Below are positions 1-5,231 of a DNA stretch of 5,231 bases, piece after piece. How positions within the stretch are numbered: the first letter of the stretch is position 1; each line of letters starts with the position of its first letter. The stretch is from Acidobacteriota bacterium (GTDB lineage: Bacteria > Acidobacteriota > Terriglobia > Terriglobales > Acidobacteriaceae). The notes beneath the pieces are model-generated. The model had not been told where the DNA came from. It saw nothing but the letters and a program-made list of their open reading frames with translations, and did no database searches. Where the stretch lies: assembly GCA_019510535.1 (NCBI GenBank), contig JAEKKE010000283.1, forward strand, positions 1 through 5,231, written 5' to 3'. A program made the position numbers and the translations under genes.

Positions 1-1491
1 GGAGCGGCAGGCGCAGGCGCCGGTGGTACCTCAGGGGGCGCAGGCGGAGCGGGCTCGGGCGCGTCTGGCCTGGTACAGTCGACACTCGGTACCGGCACCA
101 ATGTCCCATCGTTCGACCCTTCCATTACCGGCACCGCGAACGTCGAGCACTATACGCAACCGCTGTCGAATATCTCGACTTATGGCGTGCAGGAATTGCA
201 GCTAAACACGATAACGGGAAACGTCGGCTACTCGCAGGCGTTCCCAACCGGAACGACGTTCTCGGCGGTCTTCAACAATGACCGCACAGCAACCAACAGC
301 CCTCGCAGCTACCTCAACCCCACGCTGAATACCTACTATCGCGTCGCGTTCCAACAGCAGTTGTTGGCCGGCTTCGGCTTCGGACCCAATCTTCGTTATC
401 TGCGCATTGCGAAAAACAATCGGAAGATCTCCGACGAAGCCTTCAAGTTGCAGGTAGTCAGCACCATTACCCAGATCGCTAATATGTATTGGGACCTAGT
501 CGCAGCTTATGAAGATGAACAGGTAAAGAGCAGCACGCTGACATTCGCCCAACAAACACTCGACAGTGCCCGCAAGGAACTTGCGCTTGAGGCGATCCCC
601 GCGATGGATGTACTGAAAGACGAAGCCGAGGTCGCCAATCGCGAGCAGGATCTTACTATCGCGAAGACAACCTTGCAGTTTCAGGAACTGCTCATTAAGA
701 ATGCCCTGACCAAGAACCTCGACGATCCAACTCTGGAAGCTATGCCGGTGAAGCCCACCGATTCCAGCTCGGTCGATAATGCGCCAGACACCGCCTCCGC
801 GGCAACGGCAGACAGCATTGCGCTCGCTCTGAAAAACCGCATTGAGTTGATCGAGTCGGACATCGATCTGCAAAACCGTGGAATCAGCCTCGGCGCGGCA
901 CGCAATGCCTTGCTTCCCACCGTCTCGCTCTCCGCCTACTACGGTGGCAGCGGCCTTGCCGGCCCGCCCAATCCCTCCGCAGGCGTTGCGTCCACTCAAC
1001 CCATGAATTGGCATGGAGCGGTGAACGGCGCCTTCAATAACTCTGCCCCGGACTACTATGTCGGCATCAACGTCAATATCCCTATCCGCAACCGGGTTGC
1101 CAAGTCGGATCAGTACCGCGCAGAGCTGGAAACACGCCAGGCGGAGCTGCGCACCCAGGAGCTGAAAAAGCAGATCCGCATCGAGGTGCGCAACGCGCAA
1201 TACACGCTGCAACAGAGTCGTGCCCGTGTGGAGTCTGCCCGCAAGGCGCGGGATCTTGCGCAGCGGACTTTCGAGATCACCGCCAAAGAGCAGGAACTCG
1301 GTGCAGGGTCGAACCTGCAGACACTCACGGCTCGCCGCGACCTCTCCACCGCGGAGTCTACCCTGGTCGCAGCAATGACGGCCTATCAGAAAGCAAGGGT
1401 CGAGCTCGACCGGACCCTGGGTGTCACACTGGAATCGCACGACATTTCGATAGAATCAGCGAGAACCGGAACGGTTCCTGGCGGACAGTAA
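1..1491 (+). CDS. TolC-family outer-membrane efflux channel, 5'-truncated by window edge
   Basis: Outer-membrane exit channel of a tripartite efflux system (trimeric barrel plus periplasmic helical tunnel). The frame is open from base 1, so the real start and signal peptide lie outside; 496 codons are visible, ending in TAA at 1489-1491. The ATG at 187 is only an internal Met. Visible residues 1-23 are a Gly/Ala/Ser-rich stretch, followed by barrel-strand-like sequence (about 40-125). Then comes the first long helical repeat with the family-typical YWDLVAAYE (163-171) and a Q/E/K-rich amphipathic helix to about 240. The second repeat starts near 285, with strands LLPTVSLSAYY (304-314) and YYVGINVNIPIRN (352-364), then helices ending in ELDRTLGVTLE (about 468-478). 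Two OEP-type repeats plus the loops fit the family. The Gly-rich loop and IAKNNRKISDEAF (136-148) resemble acidobacterial members. The regulator gene follows after 19 bases, suggesting one transcript. Transported substrate cannot be read from the sequence. Confidence 0.93.
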   Translation, partial: GAAGAGAGGTSGGAGGAGSGASGLVQSTLGTGTNVPSFDPSITGTANVEHYTQPLSNISTYGVQELQLNTITGNVGYSQAFPTGTTFSAVFNNDRTATNSPRSYLNPTLNTYYRVAFQQQLLAGFGFGPNLRYLRIAKNNRKISDEAFKLQVVSTITQIANMYWDLVAAYEDEQVKSSTLTFAQQTLDSARKELALEAIPAMDVLKDEAEVANREQDLTIAKTTLQFQELLIKNALTKNLDDPTLEAMPVKPTDSSSVDNAPDTASAATADSIALALKNRIELIESDIDLQNRGISLGAARNALLPTVSLSAYYGGSGLAGPPNPSAGVASTQPMNWHGAVNGAFNNSAPDYYVGINVNIPIRNRVAKSDQYRAELETRQAELRTQELKKQIRIEVRNAQYTLQQSRARVESARKARDLAQRTFEITAKEQELGAGSNLQTLTARRDLSTAESTLVAAMTAYQKARVELDRTLGVTLESHDISIESARTGTVPGGQ

Positions 1492-1510
1492 AACAGTTGG
1501 GATTGGATAC

Positions 1511-2917
1511 ATGGCAGAGGCAGTAATGGTTTCAGATGCGAAGGGATCGGATCGAAGGCAGGCCGGCAAACTACTTGTCGCCGACGATCAGCCGCACATT
1601 CTTGAGGCTATTCGCCTGCTGCTCAAGCCCGAAGGCTACGACTTGGAGCTGGTTCGGACCCCGGCCCTGACGCTGGAGGCGATTGCGCACGAGGAGTTCG
1701 ATGGCGTCCTCATCGATCTGAACTACGAGCGCGACACCACCTCCGGCCAGGAGGGACTGGAGCTGGTTGCCCGTATCAAAGAGATCGATGCGCAGCTTCC
1801 GGTCATCGTCATGACGGCCTGGGGCAACATCGACCTCGCCGTCGAGGCTATGCGCCGGGGAGCCAGCGACTTCATCCAGAAGCCCTGGGAGAACGCCCGC
1901 CTGCTGAGCGTTCTTCGCACGCAGACGGAACTCTACCGCAGCCAGCGGCGCATGCAGCGGCTCGAGGCTGAAAACCGTCTTCTCCGCGCCTCAGGGGCTC
2001 CTGACTTCATCGCATCGGCGCCGGCGATGCGCGGTGTGGTCGAGATGATGGCACGCATCGGCCCGTCCGATGCCAACGTGCTGATCACCGGCGAACACGG
2101 TACAGGCAAGGAAGTCGTCGCCCAGACGTTACATCGCCTCTCAACGCGCTCCGATCGCGCAATAGTCGCGGTCAATACGGGTGCTCTTCCCGAGGGTACC
2201 TTCGAGAGCGAGCTGTTCGGCCATGTGAAGGGCGCCTTCACGGATGCCCGCACCGACCGTATTGGACGCTTTGAGCTGGCCAGCGGCGGAACTCTCTTCC
2301 TGGACGAGATCGCCAATATCCCCATCCGCCAGCAGGCCAAACTTCTGCGCGTGCTTGAGACAGGAGAGATGGAGCGCGTTGGATCGTCACGCACCCAGAA
2401 GGTGAATGTACGTATGCTGTCGGCAACCAACGCCGACCTGCGGGCCGAATGCGAAGCCGGCCGGTTCCGCGAAGACTTGCTCTTCCGGTTGAATACGGTG
2501 GAGATCTCTCTTCCTCCGCTACGGGATCGCCGCGAGGATATTCCCGCACTGGCCGCACACTTCCTTGCAAAGTACTCTGCGCGCTACCGCCGCCAGCTTG
2601 AGGGCTTCGAAGCCAATGCCCTGCAACAGATGCTGCAGTACGGCTGGCCGGGTAACGTCCGCGAGCTCGACCATACTATGGAGCGCGCTGTGCTGATGGC
2701 GAGAGGAACACGGATTGAGGCGTCAAACCTTGGTCTGCAGGCGCAGCATCGCAGCTCTGCTTCGCAGAGCCTGGACGATATGAGTCTCGAAGCGGTTGAG
2801 GCTATTCTTATTCGGAAGGCGCTTGCCCGTGCGAACGGGAATGTGAGCCACGCGGCAGATGCCCTGGGCCTAAGCCGCGGAGCGCTCTATCGCCGTATCG
2901 AAAAGTATGGACTCTGA
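1511..2917 (+). CDS. Sigma-54-dependent response regulator, NtrC family
   Basis: Cytoplasmic transcription activator of 468 residues with the full NtrC layout. The receiver domain (about 20-135) has acidic D25/D26, phospho-acceptor D69, T102 and K124. A linker helix (138-160) leads to the AAA+ domain (about 165-400): Walker A GEHGTGKE (194-201), Walker B TLFLDE (261-266), FREDLLFRL (319-327) with candidate arginine fingers, and sensor II WPGNVREL (379-386). The C-terminus (433-468) is a Fis-type helix-turn-helix, NVSHAADALGLSRGALYRRI. Two features are unusual: the sigma-54 contact loop reads GAFTDA (241-246) instead of GAFTGA, and the loop after D69 is about five residues longer than the usual D-x-x-MP-x-x-x-G. 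The start at 1511 has only weak GGA upstream; an in-frame ATG at 1526 (Met6) has GAGG five bases before it and may be the true start. It overlaps the kinase gene by 11 bases, so the two form a cognate pair. A likely target is the permease promoter at 4462-4477 (inferred). Confidence 0.95.
   Translation: MAEAVMVSDAKGSDRRQAGKLLVADDQPHILEAIRLLLKPEGYDLELVRTPALTLEAIAHEEFDGVLIDLNYERDTTSGQEGLELVARIKEIDAQLPVIVMTAWGNIDLAVEAMRRGASDFIQKPWENARLLSVLRTQTELYRSQRRMQRLEAENRLLRASGAPDFIASAPAMRGVVEMMARIGPSDANVLITGEHGTGKEVVAQTLHRLSTRSDRAIVAVNTGALPEGTFESELFGHVKGAFTDARTDRIGRFELASGGTLFLDEIANIPIRQQAKLLRVLETGEMERVGSSRTQKVNVRMLSATNADLRAECEAGRFREDLLFRLNTVEISLPPLRDRREDIPALAAHFLAKYSARYRRQLEGFEANALQQMLQYGWPGNVRELDHTMERAVLMARGTRIEASNLGLQAQHRSSASQSLDDMSLEAVEAILIRKALARANGNVSHAADALGLSRGALYRRIEKYGL
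1516..1520 (+). promoter_or_regulatory. Possible Shine-Dalgarno for internal start at 1526
   Basis: AGAGG ends five bases before the in-frame ATG at 1526. This is a better match and spacing than anything before the ATG at 1511, where only GGA (1500-1502, eight bases away, and 1505-1507, too close) is seen. Using 1526 would remove five residues (MAEAV) and leave all domains intact. The sequence alone does not settle which start is used. Confidence 0.4.
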
Positions 2918-4355
2918 GCACCAGCCCGCAAGCGGACCAACGATACAACGCATTCCGTTGCAGCGCTCGAAGAGACGGTTGGGCTTTGAGTCGCGCCTGC
3001 GGGTGCTCTTCTGGATCTTCGGAGCTCCCGGGCTGGTTCTTTGCTGGTGGCTGCTGTACGCCAATGCCGTCGATCCGATTGTGACGGCGATCCTGCTCTC
3101 CTTCTATCTGCTGCTCTGGGCCTTTCTTACCTCCATCGCGATGGAGCAGATTACACGCCCCCTGCAAACCCTTACCAACGTGGTAGCGGCGTTGCGGGAG
3201 GACGATTATTCGTTCCGTGCGCGCGGTGCGCGACGCGAGGATGCGATCGGTGATCTGGCTATCGAGATCAATGCCCTGGCCAATATGTTGCAGTCGCAGC
3301 GCGCCGGCGCGCTGGAGGCGATTGCGCTTGTCGAGCGAGTTGTCGACTCCATGCACTCACCGGTCATGGCCTTCGATCCTGAGGGGCGTTTGAAGCTGCT
3401 GAATACAGCGGCGGAACACGTTTTCGGCCTGAAGATAGGCGCGGCCCTCGGACACACCGCACGAGAGCTTGGCCTGGAACGCTTTGCCGGTGCTGCCGAT
3501 GAAGATCTGCTGACGATGGATACCGGCGCCCAGCCCGGCCGATGGATGGTGAAGCGCACCGGCTTTCGGCTTCACGGCGTTCCCCATCAACTGCTGGTGC
3601 TGGCAGACGTCAGTTCGGCGTTAAGAGAAGAAGAGCGGTTGGCATGGAAACGGCTTATCCGGGTGCTCGGCCACGAGATCAATAATTCCCTCACCCCAAT
3701 CAAGTCCATCGCCGCCAGTCTGCGAGGGCAGTTGCGGCCCGGCATCAACGCTACGGATCTGGAGGACTTCGATCGCGGCCTGGAGGTCATCGAAAACCGC
3801 TCCGAGTCACTCAATCGTTTTCTCCAGGCCTACCGGCAACTGATGGGCTTGCCTGCTCCTCGGCTTGCTTCGGTAGAGATAAATAGTCTGATTCAGAGAG
3901 TCGCCAAGCTGGAAACCCGCCTTCGCGTACGTGTGATCGATGGCGAAGAGTGCGCCATCCAGGCCGACGCCGACCAGTTGCAGCAGGCGCTGATCAATCT
4001 TGTGCGTAACGCAACCGAGGCCGCTTTAGGCCCGGATGCGGAGAATGCAGCCACCGCGAGCGTATCCATCGCATGGCGGCAGGTCGACGGTGAGGTCACC
4101 ATCTCCATCCTCGACAACGGTCCAGGGCTGAGCAATGCGAGCAACCTGTTTGTGCCCTTTTACACCACCAAACCTACCGGGACAGGCATCGGTTTGGTGC
4201 TCGCGCAGCAGATCGCCGAAGGACATTCTGGAGCGGTACGGCTGGCGAACCGCACCGATGGAGTGACAGGCTGTATCGCTGAGGTACGGCTGCCCACGGG
4301 TACAGGCGAACGCTCATTCCCTCAGATGGCCGTAAACAGCGCAAATAAGTCCTAA
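2907..4355 (+). CDS. NtrY-like membrane sensor histidine kinase (HAMP-PAS-HisKA-HATPase)
   Basis: Inner-membrane sensor kinase, 482 residues, presumed partner of the overlapping response regulator. A basic N-terminal tail (1-32) precedes two hydrophobic segments (about 33-52 and 57-78), separated by only about five residues, so there is almost no periplasmic domain. A HAMP-like linker (about 80-132, starting ITRPLQTLT) is followed by a PAS-like domain (about 138-240, with SPVMAFDPEGRLKLLNTAAE). The dimerization domain has H256 in GHEINNSLTPI. Asn260 at H+4 fits the HExxN pattern associated with phosphatase as well as kinase activity. The ATP-binding domain shows the N box (N364, N368), G1 DNGPGL (403-408), F box FVPFYTTK (415-422) and G2 GTGIGL (425-430). 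All catalytic residues are present. The ATG at 2907 lies inside the end of the regulator gene (11-base overlap) with no good Shine-Dalgarno, suggesting translational coupling. It resembles NtrY more than NtrB because it is membrane-anchored and has HAMP. The signal sensed is unknown. Confidence 0.93.
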   Translation: MDSEHQPASGPTIQRIPLQRSKRRLGFESRLRVLFWIFGAPGLVLCWWLLYANAVDPIVTAILLSFYLLLWAFLTSIAMEQITRPLQTLTNVVAALREDDYSFRARGARREDAIGDLAIEINALANMLQSQRAGALEAIALVERVVDSMHSPVMAFDPEGRLKLLNTAAEHVFGLKIGAALGHTARELGLERFAGAADEDLLTMDTGAQPGRWMVKRTGFRLHGVPHQLLVLADVSSALREEERLAWKRLIRVLGHEINNSLTPIKSIAASLRGQLRPGINATDLEDFDRGLEVIENRSESLNRFLQAYRQLMGLPAPRLASVEINSLIQRVAKLETRLRVRVIDGEECAIQADADQLQQALINLVRNATEAALGPDAENAATASVSIAWRQVDGEVTISILDNGPGLSNASNLFVPFYTTKPTGTGIGLVLAQQIAEGHSGAVRLANRTDGVTGCIAEVRLPTGTGERSFPQMAVNSANKS

Positions 4356-4362
4356 ACCCGAC

Positions 4363-4398
4363 TGTCCGTAACTGGACGCATGATTTCACTTCCGGACA
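4363..4398 (+). promoter_or_regulatory. 36-bp imperfect inverted repeat, candidate enhancer (UAS) for the NtrC-type regulator
   Basis: Starting eight bases after the kinase stop codon, TGTCCG (4363-4368) is mirrored by CGGACA (4393-4398). Pairing across the whole 36 bp gives 13 matches of 18. The two 12-base ends read TGTCCGTAACTG and, on the other strand, TGTCCGGAAGTG, identical at 10 of 12 positions. The centre (about 4380.5) is about 108 bp upstream of the start site predicted from the -24/-12 element, which is where NtrC-family enhancers typically lie. GGAC plus ATGA also recurs directly (4374-4383 and 4394-4401). No T-run follows, so it is not an intrinsic terminator. Binding by the upstream regulator is inferred; an RNA hairpin or a different regulator's operator are alternatives. 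Confidence 0.5.
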
Positions 4399-4461
4399 TG
4401 ACTGCGGGTAACTCAACTATTGAAGTCTTTGATTTTTCGGAGTCAACGACGGCGAATTGCC

Positions 4462-4477
4462 TGGCCGTCCACATGCA
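4462..4477 (+). promoter_or_regulatory. Candidate sigma-54 (-24/-12) promoter for the permease gene
   Basis: TGGCCGTCCACATGCA places TGGC and TGCA so that the invariant GG (4463-4464) and GC (4475-4476) start exactly 12 bp apart, as in the consensus TGGCACG-N4-TTGCW. The essential -24 and -12 cores match; the less conserved positions between them (ACG and the first T of TTGC) do not. Taking C4476 as -12 puts transcription start near 4488, giving a leader of about 23 bases that contains the Shine-Dalgarno sequence. Its position between an NtrC-family regulator and the permease it would drive, with a dyad about 108 bp upstream, strengthens the call. The promoter and start site are predictions. 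Confidence 0.6.
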
Positions 4478-4495
4478 GTTGTGTTCTTTGTTCAC

Positions 4496-4502
4496 GGAGG
4501 AG
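4496..4502 (+). promoter_or_regulatory. Strong Shine-Dalgarno of the permease gene
   Basis: GGAGGAG lies eight bases before the ATG at 4511, the best ribosome-binding sequence in the window. It fixes the start of the permease, and it falls within the short leader predicted from the sigma-54 promoter. Confidence 0.85.
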
Positions 4503-4510
4503 TGCTCGCA

Positions 4511-5231
4511 ATGACCACCTTTGCTCAGGATCTTCGCTATGCCTTGCGGCAGCTAAAGAAAACGCCCGCGTTTACGGTGACCGTACTGCTTACGCTGGCG
4601 TTGGGAATTGGAGCAAACGCGGCAATCTTCACCCTGGTCAACAGCGTTCTGTTGCGGAGCCTCCCTGCAGCCAATCCGTCAGCGTTGGTGCATGTCGGCG
4701 ATTCGAATGACTGCTGCGTCGGCTCCGGTTGGCGAAGCGATGGTAACTATTCCCTCTTTTCTACCGAAGCCTACGACCGGATGAAAAAGGGCGCGCCAGA
4801 GTTCGAGGAACTGGCTGCCATCCAGGCAGGCTTCACCTTCCGCCCGGTCACAGTGCGTGGAGACGAGGCCGGCGCCCTGCCGAAATCGGTCATGGGCGAG
4901 TACGTCTCGGGCAATTACTTCCGGACCTTTGGACTGCGCCCTTATGCCGGGCGCCTGTTTACCGATGCAGACGATACCAAGGCTGCGCCGATGACGGCGG
5001 TAATCAGCTATGCCGCGTGGCAACGAGACTTCGCAGGCAATCCAAAGGTTGTGGGTAGTACCTTCTGGGTGAATACGAAACCTGTCATCATCGTAGGCAT
5101 CGCGCCGAAGGGTTTCTACGGCGACCGCCTTGTGGCCACGCCTCCGGACTACTACCTCCCGGTCGAGACCATGCCCGCGATCATGAACGTGTCCTACGTG
5201 CATGATCCCAGCGCGAACTGGCTGTATATCG
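4511..5231 (+). CDS. ADOP / MacB-like FtsX-type ABC permease, 3'-truncated by window edge
   Basis: Inner-membrane permease of the MacB/FtsX superfamily; 240 codons are visible and the gene runs off the right edge with no stop. The start is set by GGAGGAG eight bases upstream. The N-terminus DLRYALRQLKKTPAFT (7-22) leads into the first transmembrane helix (about 21-45) with the signature LTLALGIGANAAIF (27-40). A periplasmic MacB-core-like domain follows: SGNYFRTFGLRPYAGRLF (133-150), VISYAAWQRDF (164-174) and VGIAPKGFYG (195-204). A Cys-Cys pair (68-69) in SNDCCVGSG recalls acidobacterial ADOP proteins. Those usually run to about 800-900 residues with a duplicated permease half and no ATPase domain of their own; none of that can be checked here. 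It is separated from the kinase by 155 bases carrying its own predicted sigma-54 promoter, so it is probably a separate, regulated unit. An ordinary MacB-type permease is the alternative. Substrate and ATPase partner are unknown. Confidence 0.92.
   Translation, partial: MTTFAQDLRYALRQLKKTPAFTVTVLLTLALGIGANAAIFTLVNSVLLRSLPAANPSALVHVGDSNDCCVGSGWRSDGNYSLFSTEAYDRMKKGAPEFEELAAIQAGFTFRPVTVRGDEAGALPKSVMGEYVSGNYFRTFGLRPYAGRLFTDADDTKAAPMTAVISYAAWQRDFAGNPKVVGSTFWVNTKPVIIVGIAPKGFYGDRLVATPPDYYLPVETMPAIMNVSYVHDPSANWLYI

Noticed and set aside
23..205. 60-codon + strand open frame at the left edge
   Set aside because: It overlaps the TolC coding frame, which is open from base 1 and matches the family; the short frame shows only Arg/Ser/Pro-rich noise.
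496..1440. Long minus-strand open frame (314 codons) opposite the TolC gene
   Set aside because: It is the antisense of a clear TolC homologue; its composition is rich in Arg, Cys and Gly with no recognisable domain, as expected from a shadow of GC-rich coding DNA.
1671..1688. Exact 18-base repeat CGCTGGAGGCGATTGCGC, also at 3310-3327
   Set aside because: Both copies lie inside coding sequence in the same phase and encode LEAIA within helices of unrelated domains; most likely shared codon preference, with no further extension.
4413..4424. Possible IHF-like site between the enhancer candidate and the sigma-54 promoter (TCAA-N4-TGA)
   Set aside because: Position would be ideal for DNA bending, but it misses the WATCAA-N4-TTR consensus at important positions on both strands.
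4411..4437. Possible terminator after the kinase: small stem (TCAA/TTGA, loop CTA) followed by a T-rich stretch
   Set aside because: The stem is only four A/T-rich pairs with a bulge beyond, and the T-run is interrupted and offset. Too weak to call.
4420..4710. 96-codon + strand open frame spanning the intergenic region and the permease start
   Set aside because: It overlaps the well-supported permease in another frame, has no recognisable protein features, and covers the promoter and Shine-Dalgarno elements.
4679..5203. Minus-strand open frame (174 codons) opposite the permease
   Set aside because: It lies entirely inside the permease coding region, whose family motifs are clear; no domain and no plausible start context.

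Overview
The window looks like part of an acidobacterial chromosome, most likely class Terriglobia (Acidobacteriaceae-type). This rests on three family-level recognitions made by eye, not by a search: an outer-membrane efflux protein with the glycine-rich loop seen in acidobacterial TolC homologues, an NtrC/NtrY-like pair of the type found beside such transporters, and a MacB-like permease of the ADOP ('acidobacterial duplicated orphan permease') kind. Base composition is moderately GC-rich and even throughout, with no sign of recent transfer, insertion sequences, CRISPR or RNA genes.

Layout, all on the + strand. (1) Positions 1-1491 hold the C-terminal part of a TolC-family outer-membrane channel whose start lies left of the window. 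(2) After a 19-base gap, 1511-2917 encodes a complete sigma-54-dependent (NtrC-family) response regulator. (3) Overlapping it by 11 bases, 2907-4355 encodes a complete membrane-bound NtrY-like histidine kinase. (4) A 155-base intergenic region (4356-4510) carries a 36-bp imperfect inverted repeat, a sequence with sigma-54 -24/-12 promoter architecture, and a strong Shine-Dalgarno sequence. (5) 4511 to the right edge is the N-terminal 240 codons of an ADOP/MacB-like FtsX-type permease.

Proposed logic: the kinase senses a membrane or cytoplasmic cue and controls phosphorylation of the regulator. The regulator would bind the dyad about 108 bp upstream of the predicted start site and activate sigma-54 RNA polymerase at the permease promoter. 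The TolC channel, upstream in the same apparent transcript as the two-component genes, would supply the outer-membrane exit of an efflux system whose adaptor and ATPase genes are probably left of the window. The protein families are clear from the sequence; the regulatory circuit is an inference from motif positions. The least expected part is the sigma-54 promoter with a correctly placed enhancer-like dyad directly downstream of its likely regulator.
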